Source: Melieria omissa (Eukaryota > Arthropoda > Insecta > Diptera > Ulidiidae). From it: a DNA stretch of 64,000 nt. The first letter of the stretch is position 1; the number at the start of each line of letters is the position of its first letter. Both the position numbers and the translations under genes were made by a program. Under the pieces are notes generated by a model that worked only from the letters and a program-made list of their open reading frames with translations, made no database searches and was not told the origin of the DNA. The stretch is taken from positions 95,655,648 to 95,719,647 of the forward strand of contig OZ020267.1 of NCBI GenBank assembly GCA_963971225.1, read 5' to 3'. This document shows positions 46,321 to 57,314 of the stretch, piece by piece.

Positions 46321-47722
46321 AATAAAACTCCATGAGGTACACATAGCAAACAAAACTAATACAATTGTTCATTTAATCGATCCGAATGATATATTATGCA
46401 TAATCGACCAAATAAGTCAAAACTCCCAGAAACTGAATGTTAAGAATAGAGAAATAATTAGAACTGAGATAAATATTATTAAAGCAAAAATAAAAACACT
46501 TACTCCGAGGACTAATAGGAAAAGGAGAGGGCTCATAAATTTTGTAGGATCCGCAGAAAAATGGCTTTTTGGAACAATGGACGATAGCGACAGAGAAGAA
46601 ATATTGCAACATTTGGCGACAATAGACGAGAACAATCATCGCTCAATAGCAACTTTAAACAAACAGATAATTATAAATTCCCATTTTAATGATGCACTCA
46701 ATACACTGAAAAGTGCAGTTGATGATGACAGAAAGAAGGTTGAGGCCGCCATGAAACAAATTAGAGGTAAAAACGATGAAATTGTAGAGCAACTGTTTTT
46801 AATAGACCAATTGACAAAATTAAAAAATATAGAGACTAAGATTGACCAAATCCAAGATGATATTGTCGCAGCTAAACATAATATAATACACCCGAACATA
46901 TTAACAGTCCAGGAAATCGAGGAATTTAATATTGACTTTTTTAAAATTAAATTGTTAAAAGTAGGGGTAATGACGTACCAAAATAATTCAATAATAATAG
47001 CTATCCAAATACCGCAATCCTATATTAGAACGGACCTCAAACTAATAACGCCTTTGCCAAATACAGAGTTCTTTGAAGCAGATACAAATGACGAATATGT
47101 AATCGAACTAGAAGACAAAATATATATATATGAGGATAATACATTACTTAAGAATCTAAAGAAAAGTAAAAATTGCATATGGACGAACACATGTAAATTT
47201 AGATTTAATAACGCAACACAAGTTGACGAGATTGACGACGGGACATTATTGATAAAGAACGCAAAACCCGAAAAACTAATACAAAGTTGCGATGATAGAG
47301 ATGTAATTTTGAAAAGGAATATACTAATTACGTATAATAATTGTGAACTTAAATTAAGGAACGAAACATACGCTAATAATAAAAAAATTATTCACGACAA
47401 ATATTTTTACTCAAACGAGAAACCATTACAAAAGATAGATATAAAACCTTTACATTTCAACGACATTGTCACACAACATTTCGAAAATATCGAGGAAATC
47501 AAAGAATTAAAATTTCACAAAAATGTATCGTATGGAATTAATATAACAATATTTATTGTATTAGCAATAATTATAATTATACTTATATGTCTAAGAACAA
47601 AAAATGTTAAGATTAAAAATAGAATTGTAAACAGAATTCAGGAGAATTCTCAAACAAGTGGTGGAGGAGTTACGTCAGCAACGTCTCAGGCCATCCTAAA
47701 CAAATACCAACTAAGAACATAA
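46235..47722 (+). CDS. Errantivirus envelope (baculovirus F-like fusion protein), 495 aa
   Basis: A class I-type membrane fusion glycoprotein. It has a hydrophobic signal sequence at the N-terminus (residues 1-14), a furin-type site (RKRR at about residue 93) directly followed by a fusion-peptide-like segment (GLINFVGSAEKWLFG), a long heptad-like helical region, and a C-terminal membrane anchor (about residues 430-452, ITIFIVLAIIIIILICL) with a short basic tail. These are the features shared by insect errantivirus Env and baculovirus F proteins. The frame is intact. Its last 18 codons lie inside the 3' LTR (from 47668), so LTR sequence sets the C-terminus. It overlaps the end of gag-pol by 86 bases. 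Confidence 0.92.
   Translation: MMTVLLLLIIPAQGTLRISPIHEETGFVKIKLHEVHIANKTNTIVHLIDPNDILCIIDQISQNSQKLNVKNREIIRTEINIIKAKIKTLTPRTNRKRRGLINFVGSAEKWLFGTMDDSDREEILQHLATIDENNHRSIATLNKQIIINSHFNDALNTLKSAVDDDRKKVEAAMKQIRGKNDEIVEQLFLIDQLTKLKNIETKIDQIQDDIVAAKHNIIHPNILTVQEIEEFNIDFFKIKLLKVGVMTYQNNSIIIAIQIPQSYIRTDLKLITPLPNTEFFEADTNDEYVIELEDKIYIYEDNTLLKNLKKSKNCIWTNTCKFRFNNATQVDEIDDGTLLIKNAKPEKLIQSCDDRDVILKRNILITYNNCELKLRNETYANNKKIIHDKYFYSNEKPLQKIDIKPLHFNDIVTQHFENIEEIKELKFHKNVSYGINITIFIVLAIIIIILICLRTKNVKIKNRIVNRIQENSQTSGGGVTSATSQAILNKYQLRT
47656..47667 (+). promoter_or_regulatory. Polypurine tract
   Basis: AAGTGGTGGAGG immediately precedes the 3' LTR and is the expected plus-strand primer site. It sits inside the env frame. 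Confidence 0.7.
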
Positions 47723-48128
47723 GCGACAAATTCGCACCTCCTTGTCAAAAGATAAGGAAGTGCATCCGAATGTGGATGGATGCAGACTGCTCACTTGGTG
47801 TTTTTGTTTAGTCCGAAGATTAGACACAGACAACCGAACAAACAAATCTGAAGATAATGCATTCGAATGTAAACAGTTGCAAATGTTTGTCTCATGCTTT
47901 TTGTATGGTCCGAAGATCACACACAAAGACCTGAGTAAACTTATCCGAAGATAAGCGAGGTATACTGGAGAGAGATTGCCTTCGACGTTAGCTGCCGCTC
48001 CGTTCACCAGTTAATCTTAAGATTCACTTCAACGCATATAGTTGAAAATAAAGTTTCCACTGAATTTAATTTTATAAATCGGAATATTTTTATTGGAAAT
48101 TGTGGCCCAAGTCACAAATACCATAACT
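47668..48128 (+). repeat. 3' LTR, 461 bp
   Basis: Same sequence and length as the 5' LTR, followed by the CGCG duplication. Carries the end of env (to 47722) and AATAAA near 48047. Confidence 0.95.
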
Positions 48129-48132
48129 CGCG

Positions 48133-51100
48133 CTCATAATATAATCGAGTTAATAAAACGCCGAAAACGTTGCGCCACGAATCGAAAAACTTTTAATTGC
48201 CAACTGCACTCATGTGGCGCAGCTGTTGCAGCGCCTCTGAGTGCATTTGGCGGCCAAATTGGCTGACAGTAGGCCGCACTTTTTGTATTTCATTTTGATT
48301 ATTTTAAATGTTTGTTGTTTTTTTGTGGCGCAAAGCGATCAAAATATTTGGACTTCTTATGGTCGCAAATGTATACATTTTTGTGCATAGCATTATTATT
48401 GTTGTTGTGTTTATTGTTTAAATAATGCTTGCATGTTTTTGTTATTATTGTTGTTATTATTGGTGTTGCACTTAACAGCAAAACTTTTGCTATATTTTTA
48501 TTTATGAATATTTTCGAGTTGCCAATGCGGCCGCAATTCCCTGAACTAGTGAGCGGTGAATTGTAGTTCTTGTTATTGTTGCTGTTGTTTTTCTCAATTT
48601 ATTTAAAAATTTGCAGCATTTTGCAAAAAATTGCTGCAACACGCTGCTGATGGTGGCCGTTTTTGCATTTTGTGTTGTTGTTGTTGCTGTTGTGCTTTTT
48701 TGCGCTCGCAGCAGCGTTCATGTCCCGCACAGAAACGTATGCAATGCTGCAAGCAAAAAAAGAATAAAAACATGCAGCGAAAAATTCAACGAAGCAACCG
48801 AAACGGGGGTTTTTGTGCTACTTTTTGTGTTCGCTATTTTGCTGTTGGTGTTGCTGTTGTTGTTGCGCCAAATTTAAGTGAAAAACTTTGGCGAACACGA
48901 ATTGGTAGTTAAAAATTACTTTTTTAATACGGTGAAAATACGAAAAATAAGACAATAATAACAACAACAACAGTAATTGTAGCAGTGAATACAACCAACT
49001 ACAAAAAAACAACAGCAACAACAACGTGCGTATTTTCACACTGCAGCGCACTAATAATGCGCTGCCGCTGAGTGGAAGATGTGAGGCGCGAGCAAGATTG
49101 CAGTTGGCCCGCAGCAGGCGAAGCTGCGGGGGGCTGGGGTGAAAATGAAAAGTGGCTGCATTTCATACGCCATCTCGCCGAGGCACCTGCATTGCGCTCA
49201 TACCATGTCCTGCCGCGTGCTGTTCGTGAAAGTTGCTGGCAGGCACCCTGAAATTGTTGTTTTGTTCCACTTTTTTGTTGATTCTGCTGTCAATAATTGC
49301 ACACTGAAGTGTTTACTGAGTTGAGTACTTTGCTGATTTTCTGTTTATTAATTTGTAGTTTTTCTTTTCGCTCGCTTTCAATGAATCATTGTAATTTGTA
49401 AGTAATGCGGTGCGTATGAGTGATTTTTATTTACTTAAATGACGTTACGCTGATTTAAAAAGTGAATTGCGGCAATCGAAAGAGTGCAAAATTTATATGA
49501 GTGCGCGGTGCAACGATGCAGACTATTAACAGTGTCGGTGCAGTGGGCTTAACTGTGAATGGAATATAAATAATGAGTGTTGCGTATGCAGCACGTAGTG
49601 CGAAATAACATTTTAGTGCACAGTTTGAGAATAATAAATTTATTTAAAAATTCAAAGTGTTTCAAAATGGATTTAAAACTTTAATGAAAATTAAGCTTAC
49701 ATAAAAAAAAATTACATATTTGGTACTAACTAGTACACTGAGGCCTATGGTGATGATCCAAGAGAGTGTGGCAAACTCCTCTTAACCAAAAAGCGGTTGT
49801 AGTTTTTTAGTATCCTGTGTTGTGTGACCATAAATAGTTTGCTTAAATGAAAGTAATCATTTCTCTAAACTTTTGGTTGCCTCTGTTTAACAAAGTTGTC
49901 ATTTGAACTCTATTTGGCTCATTTGCAGCGTCATAAAATAAAACTTTGGTCACTTATTTAACATAAAAATAAACTAAAACATTATAAGCAATTTAAAAAT
50001 GTTTATGTCCCGACTGCCCCTTTTGCTGAGGCGTATACGCAATGAATGCGCCCACATTAAACGCTACTCATACGCCCCGTTGCGTTTTGTATGAAATTAA
50101 AAAGTTGCACTCTGTTGTTGTGCAGCGGGCGCGTTCAACATTGCGCGGACAATGCCGCAAGCAGTGCGCAGTGCGGGCAGGGGAACTTACCACTGCTGCT
50201 CGCATGTTCGGTACCGTTATGAGGGTAGTGGTGGCTACTGGCCGCTAATTGAGCTGGAAATTGTGCAGCGGCGCCACGGATGGGAGGCGAAAAGTGCAAA
50301 CGGGCTGAGCGCAGTGTCAGGTGGATGCTGTGCATGGGAGTCAAATGTGCGCAGGATCACTTTAATGGGGCCATTTAACTGCTTTTCCGCTGATGACGCA
50401 TTTAACAGCGCGTTAAGCAGACGTTATAAACTATCTGCGCGGTTTTGTTGCACTCGTAGTTATTTTGTATTTTTGGCTAATTTTAGCCACAACAAAAACG
50501 ATGAGGAATGGGATAATGTGGAAAGTGGTTGTATTGCAGTTGTGTGCAATTAGACAGTTACGGTAAGGAGATGAGAAGTGGAAGGGGTAATAGGTAAGTT
50601 TATTGCTTGAAAAGAAGAAATTTCGATTGCAGATTTTTTAAGTTTGACAAATATTTTGTCAGAAAAAATGTGTTTAGAATTTGTTTGTTTGTATCGAAAA
50701 AAGTGTCTAAGATAAGTAGAAGAGTATTCATGAAGTATATCTTTGAATGCTAATCGGTTAATTGGAAAGTTTGTGGGATGGGAAATCCATGGCACTTGGC
50801 GTAGTTTTTTTCCATTCAGAAATAATTTCTAATGGATGGTTTCGGATGGTTGTGCTTGTTCTTGTTTAAGTTTGCTATATTCCAAGTTCTTGGCTCATGC
50901 GAATTTGTTTACTATACCTTTAAAAGCAGAAGCGCTGTAACGCAATTGAAAAGTCATGCACTTTAAAATTTACAACCGAAAAGAGCAACGTTGAGTAGCC
51001 AAATAGAATCATAAATGTGAGACGTACAAGTTTCATGTCATATTGGATCAGTGTTGCTGTATAGCATTATAGATGATTTCTCCACCAGTTATTGACAAAC

Positions 51101-52707
51101 GGAAGTCAAAAACAGCTTCCACTAATAGAACAGCAGAAGACGTTTTCTGTGCGATTTTTGAAAATTTGACAACTACAACAACAATTGAACAACAGCAACA
51201 ATTGAATATTAAAAACAAAACCATAAATTAAACGAAAATCGCAAAACACCCTCATTCCTATTCTTACTTGAAACTAAAAGCATAGATGGAGATTTGGCAA
51301 ACAACTTTCTGCAGCCATGCAAAAGAATTGCGTTGAGCACAGAGGCGCCCAATTCATTGCAACGTTCATTTTCTCTGATTTTCTAAATTTTTTTTTACTT
51401 TTTACTTATTGCACGAATTGCATCAATGCGTGTTGTGTGTCTTTAATGTTGCCAACCACACGCAGCAATTGTTGTTTGTGACTGCTCTCTACTCTCGTGA
51501 GTTTTTGGTGCGTGTTTGGAATAGTTTACACAATTTTTACAAGTTTTGGTCAGATAGAAAACATACACAATTTAGTTCGTAAGTTCAACCCTTCTAGACT
51601 TGGCGTTGGTTTTTGTTTCTGATTATAATTTTTTGTATTTTTTTTTTTTGGAGAAACCAAAGACTGCAAATTTAGGTAGTGTACTTTGATGCGTGTTGCT
51701 TTGGCCTCCTCACCCTTGTGTTTTCAGTGTCTCATTGCCGTCGAGCACTCAATACGGCAGAGATGAAATCGGAGTAGCGGACAAGCGCACAGCCAGTCAA
51801 ATTGCTACATCACTGCAGACAGCCAGCGAGGGCAGTCGGTGTGGCGAATGGGCACACTCAGTTAAATTGACTTGATTTCCATCTGCGGATCCTTGCTTCC
51901 GTGTTGTTGCTTTTTTGCCTGCTGCTGCACTTTCTTATTTATGTTTTTAGTCCTGGCACATCCTTCTGGTCCGCCTCTTTGCTTCGCGTCCGCATTTTCG
52001 ATTGTGCCAACTTCTCGCTACTGTGTGCCACCACTCTCATCTGCCACCACAGTCTCTGTCTGCCTTCGGTGACGTTTTAATTTCATCCTTTGACTTTTCT
52101 TCAGGCAATTAGTGTAGCTGTGATTTGCTGCACATGATTTGTCTCGCTCCGCTTTCGCAACTGCGCTCCAATTTCTCAGAATGCATCGCTCCATAGGGTC
52201 AGCGTACTGAGTGCAAATTATTGTTGTTGTTGTTGTTCTTCTTGTAGCACTGCCCTTTTGCTGGCTATAGTTTATAATTAAGCACACACGCCCATACAGA
52301 ATTTCAATGGTTTCAAATTAATATTCCGCATACGCCTCAGTGTTGTAGCCACTTGAGCTTTAGTGCTTCAATTTGTCTTTGTTGCTCGAGCATTGGTGTT
52401 GGGCTGTTAGGGTTAAAATACAATGCGAAAAAGATTTAAAGAACGTAAATTAAATGTATTCAATGAAGTATAAATTAAAATTAATTATATGTATACAGTT
52501 TGTTTTCTTAAAGGTGCGAACTTTTTCAAATTTTACGCAACATATTTCCTTTCGATATTTGTGATAAATCTTTTGTATAACAACAATAATTACAATACTT
52601 CGTTATTCAGATTTTTATAATTTTTGGCACTTCAGGCTGTTCCTGAAGTAATGCAATTTTTCTGTAATTTTGAAACATACCCAGAGCTCTTCAACGAGTT
52701 CTTACAC
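48133..52707. other. Non-coding host DNA
   Basis: CAA/TTG-rich and AT-rich host sequence. Frames such as 50152-50553 and 52018-52287 show no domain. No splice-flanked exon or RNA gene was recognised. Confidence 0.5.
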
Positions 52708-52709
52708 TA

Positions 52710-54012
52710 AGGCTTGTCCACGAAATAACTTTTACAATGTAAAACGAAAAAAAGTATAGTAAGCACCGAAATTTCTAAAAAAAAAATTCGCTTTTCAGAA
52801 TCTGTCAAATTTCAGCTATTAGTGGTCAATTGTATTTTGAAATTCAAAGTGATTCAATCAAAATGGCATCTAAAGAAGAGAAAATTCGACAAAAAATAAT
52901 TGCCCACTTTTTCGAAAATCCAACGGCTTTGTACGCATTGTTGGGAAGACTAGCCAAAGTTTCCAGCGCAACAGCTAGAAATGTGGTAATTAAATACAAG
53001 AAGGACCTGTCCACATCCCGTATCGTCGGAGCCGGACGAAAAAAGGTTTCGTCTATAAAGATATAGGTCGTAAGGTGAAAGTTTCTCTGGAAAAAAATCC
53101 AAACCAATCTTTACGAGATTTGGCACGAAAATTCGAAGTTTCGAAATCATACATTGCGAAAATTAAAAGACACTACGAGCTCAAATCTTTCGTTGTTCAA
53201 AAAGTGCCAAATCGTAACTCCGAAGTGGAAAAGCGTGCCAGAAATCGAGCCCGAAAACTTTTATCGAATGATCTGTGTCGTTTTAAAGGCTGCGTGTTAA
53301 TGGATGACGAAACGTATGTCAAAGAAGATTTCAAACAGCTTCCAGGTCGAGGATATTACACAGCATACCTGAAGGGTGGCGTTATGAAAAGGTTCAAGTA
53401 TAAACGGATGGACAAATATGGTAAAAAGTATATGGTTTGGCAGGCCATATGTAGCTGTGGCAAATACACTCGTCCTTTTGTTACAACTGGCACTCTTAAC
53501 AGTAAAATTTACTTGAAGGAATGTCTCAACAAACGACTTTTGCCATTGTACAGAGAGCACGCTGTTCCACCTTTATTTTGGCCAGACTTAGCAACAGTCC
53601 ACTATGCAGAAATTGTCAAAGAGTGGTACCAAAGGAATAAGATCCGTGTTGTTGAGAAAAATCACAATCCCCCAAATTGCCCACAGCTTCGGCCAGTTGA
53701 ACGATTTTGGGCAATAATGAAACGAAACTTACTGAAATATAAAAAACGTGCTAAGGGAAAGATTGATTTTATAAAAAAGTGGAACAGTATGGCCAAAAAA
53801 AATGGAAAATCTGGTGTGCAACATTTGATGAGGGGATTGAAAGCAAAAATACGTATATTTGTAAGAAATCCAATTGAACTTTAAAATATTTGTACATTAT
53901 CACAAACTTTGAGTTATAAGAGACAATATATACTCACACAAACATTAGTTCAATATTTTATTTAGTAGCTATTAATAATAGAAAATGTAAAAGTTATTTC
54001 GTGGACAAGCCT
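52710..54012 (+). mobile_element. Tc1/mariner-superfamily transposon, 1303 bp, nearly intact
   Basis: Perfect 27 bp inverted repeats (52710-52736 and 53986-54012, starting AGGCTTGTCCACGAAATAAC) are flanked by the TA target duplication at 52708-52709 and 54013-54014. One transposase gene lies between, broken by a single frame change. Identical ends imply recent movement. Confidence 0.92.
52863..53884 (+). pseudogene. Tc1/mariner-like transposase with a frameshift
   Basis: The protein would cut and paste the element through a DDE/D active site. The first part (ATG at 52863 to stop at 53066) holds a helix-turn-helix start (MASKEEKIRQKIIAHFFEN) and ends GAGRKK before going out of frame. The second part resumes in another frame near 53050 (FVYKDIGRKVKVSLEKNPN) and runs to TAA after NPIEL. 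The break lies in or near an A-run at 53036-53045. Catalytic motifs are MDDETYVKED, FWPDLATVHYA and CPQLRPVERFW, with 37 residues between the second Asp and the Glu. This pattern recalls the rosa/visitor-like branch, but the branch is not certain. One indel could also be a sequencing error. Confidence 0.85.
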
Positions 54013-54014
54013 TA

Positions 54015-56789
54015 CCTGAGTTATACACAAATTAATGTAGGAGAATTTTTGCAAATTTTTTATTTATCTTTGCGACGAAGTCTAATCGAAAATTTAGATT
54101 CATACTTCATTCACACTTCCCAGTTCCATTTACAATGGGCTATGGTTGCTTGTGGTACGAAATTTATCAACAGTACGTCGAGTTGTTTGCTCAGAAGAAT
54201 AAAATTACCATACGTATCACGCAATTTTCTATACGTTTCGCGAATAAAAAATAAGACTTCATAACAAATTTGAATGTTTTGAAGGTAACAATGCCTTGGC
54301 GTGGATTTCTAATCACAAAATGGTAAACTACAATCAGTCAAATAGTTATCTATCGGTTTGTTACTGAGAATTATATTTTCATAACAAAAATTTACTTTTT
54401 TTTACTTTAGTATCACATCATAAGGATATTATATCCTATTGTTTGAATATAAAATCAAAAACAAATAGTTTTGTATAGGTTTTAAAAGAATTGTTAAAGT
54501 ATGATGTTAAAAAAAAAATAGCGAGAAAATTGCCATTTTTCGATTTTATGTTTAGTTACATTGTCCTTTCCCGTGACAGATTTTTGTGTCAAATACTTAC
54601 AAATTTTTTTTACGGCCAGAGGCTGATTTAAAAAAAAACTGAGCTTACAATGGACTACGTGTTTCTTTACATAACTAAAACTCATATTTTTCTTAAAAGG
54701 TTGAATTAAAAAATGTTGTTTGTCCTTTTGATTAGGTTATTGATTACATCGTTGAAATTAAGAAGAGAAAGAGTACTGGCTGGCAGGGCCTTCGATGAAA
54801 TTAAGAAGAAAAATATGTACAAATAGTAAAAAACGATGAAAATCCAGCAAAAAGCCATTTCAAACATTATTTCTTGATACTTTGGATGTGTAAAATATTC
54901 GTTTCCATGATTCTTGAATTTAGAATAAGATTAAGGCTGACTTTTGCTCAAAGATAAACTTCCTATAATTTGTAATTTTCAATATTTATTGCAATAACTC
55001 GTAGTTTCTTTCGTTCAATTAGGAAGAAATTTAATACAAACTTATAAATGTTGTAATTATAAAGTTTGGTTTAAAAAAAAAGATAAATAAATACTTTCAC
55101 TAAAATGTTCCATCGGAATTTGTAGCCTTCACCGGCACGTATGGAATTTGCAGTGTTTGCTTTAACATTGGTTAAAATTAAAATACTCCACCAGCGACAA
55201 ATGTTCCCACCTCATAGTCCACAGCAGTAGAGCTCAAACTGATAAAACCAACGCCAAAACCAAAAAACAGAAAAAATTAAGCAAAAAAATAAATAAAATA
55301 TTGAAAATTTCCAGAAAAATCGAATCCGTGTATATTGAAAAAAAAAACCCAGTGTTGTAGCAGTTGTGCCCCTGAAACGTCTGCACGCGTAGCGGCGCAG
55401 AGTCGTCTGCGACGGATGTGGCACCGCTGCACTCGCTGTGCATTTGCTGTTCGTTTATTTTGTTGTCGTTGTTTCGTGTTGGCTTTTATTGCAAATGTTG
55501 GCAACATTTATTGATAAATTGCAAATGTCGCCTTTGGCGGGGCAATTGTCGTTGTCGCGTTGTGTTCAAAAGTCCAATAAAAAAACAACACGTATCGTGA
55601 AATGAAAGCGAAAAAACCGCACGCGTCCAAAAGAAAAATATACAAAAAATAAAATTAATGCGGCAACAACATGCAGTACAGAGTATAAAAATTTGTAGCA
55701 AGCGAAAATAAATTCGCTACAACTTCACATCCGTTTCCGGCGCTTTCGGTAACGTGCCCGAAAAATTTCAATATCAATGCAATGCACTGTGGCGTGTCGC
55801 TGCTGTTGTTGTTATTGCTTTGCGCACTTCTGACAAAGTAAAGCAACCGCCACAACAACTCGGCGGTGACAATAAGCGCAAAATTGTAAATGCGCCTGAA
55901 AGCAGGCTATGAAAAAGCGCAAAAATCGAAAGTGTGCACGCGCCACATATGGATTTTTTTTCAAATATATTCCAGCATCGGGTGTGGCAGCGTAAATTTT
56001 AAATTGAATGACATTTTATACAGCGGCGGTTATGCAGTTTGCCAGCTTCGAAGCAATGAAGGACGTGTGGCTACAGCGGAAGTGGTCTTTCGTATTGGTT
56101 TGAGGTTGAGTTGTTCTGAGTGCAGGAATTTTATTAAATTTTACATATGAAAAAATAGTGGAATTGCTTTTACTGTTGTATGCTTCCGTATTGCATGCGC
56201 AAAGTGAAAAGCCTAAAAGTAGGTAATACATTTGTAACTTATGAGTTCAAAGGTGAATTTAGAGGTGAACGTGTCAGCCAAAAGCTGAAAAGCTCAGAGG
56301 AGAATGCTTACATAACTATCCTTCTATCTAAAGGATTTCGAGAAAAGCCTTTTGTTTTAATGCCATATTTCAAGTAAAAAATACTAAAAGGATTCATTCA
56401 TAAGTTAGAATCTGTATCAGAATTTATTCAGTTTGCATTACTCTACCCAACTGCCGGGCGGCAAGTAAAACTTTCAGCCATAAAAGCTGCACTTAAATAG
56501 AGCAAAATTCCCATTGATCATTTTAATAAAAGTGATGTGACATGTGAAAGTGAAATGTACAAGCGTGAGAGCCTGAGGTCCTGAACCTCTAAAGCTTAGG
56601 GACTGATTATCTGACATCAAAAACAGAGCTAAGCTGCCGAAAAACTTCTGCTGACGTTAAGAGACGTGAGTGCCTGGTCACAGAGAAATCCCGAAGAACT
56701 AAAAGTATTTAGACGAACTGGTCAGACAAATCCCAACAAAAGAGCTGCGCTCAGAATTGGTTGAGCATCAGCAAGTGGACGATGTATTT
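54015..56789. other. Non-coding
   Basis: AT-rich, then CA/TTG-rich host DNA. No gene was recognised. Confidence 0.5.
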
Positions 56790-57314
56790 TTTGAATTTTT
56801 CATGCTGATTGGAACGAATAAAATAAATTTTGTCGAAAAATAGGTGTTTAGACCACTTTTCAAATTGAGTTATTTTCTTAGATTGGTAGATATCGGAGGA
56901 TCTAATTACATTATTGGAAAAAGAAAGAATGCTTCTTAAAATAAAATAAAAAATGCAGGAACATACTTTCACATACTTTTTAGATATTTTCCTCTAAGTT
57001 TTGCCAATTTTCAGAGTTTTAATTTTGAAAAATATTTTAAATTAAAAGTGAGGTAGGAGACTTAGTTTTGCAAATTGTGAGAAAACGTTCTAGCAACTTT
57101 TTGGTAAGCATCTATTTTTTAAATTTTTTTTGCTCAATAGACTAAAACACAAAAAATATTTGTTTAAATTTTTTTGTGAAAAAAGTTTCAACTTTGAGCA
57201 GCTTTTTTAGCACAAATTTGTTGGGGTTTCGTTAGATGGAGTTTTCAAATGACATCAAAAACGTAAAATTCCGAGACTATACATTATTTGAATTTTGTCT
57301 ATGAAACGAATTAC
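56790..57314 (+). repeat. Second, truncated copy of the 15 kb CACAGTG-ended element
   Basis: Clearly collinear with about 15391-15990. Shared blocks include GATATCGGAGGAT, AAGAATGCTTCTTAAAATAA, AACATACTTTCACATACTTT and CTAAGTTTTGCCAATTTTCA. It lacks the left 340 bp and has a degraded right end (CGAATTACTAT in place of CGAATCACTGTG). Divergence by point changes and small indels indicates an older copy. Confidence 0.8.

Larger units (their letters stand above)
41249..48128 (+). mobile_element. Complete errantivirus (Ty3/gypsy LTR retrotransposon with env; 17.6/ZAM-like), 6880 bp
   Basis: Two 461 bp LTRs (41249-41709 and 47668-48128) with AGTTA...TAACT ends flank a primer-binding site, gag-pol, env and a polypurine tract. 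A 4 bp target duplication, CGCG, is at 41245-41248 and 48129-48132. The LTRs look identical by eye and both ORFs are open, so the insertion is recent and possibly competent. AGTTA ends, a tRNA-Ser type primer site overlapping the LTR, Gag without zinc knuckles and a baculovirus-F-like env place it among insect errantiviruses. Replication would start in the 5' LTR, with env probably from a spliced RNA. Confidence 0.95.
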
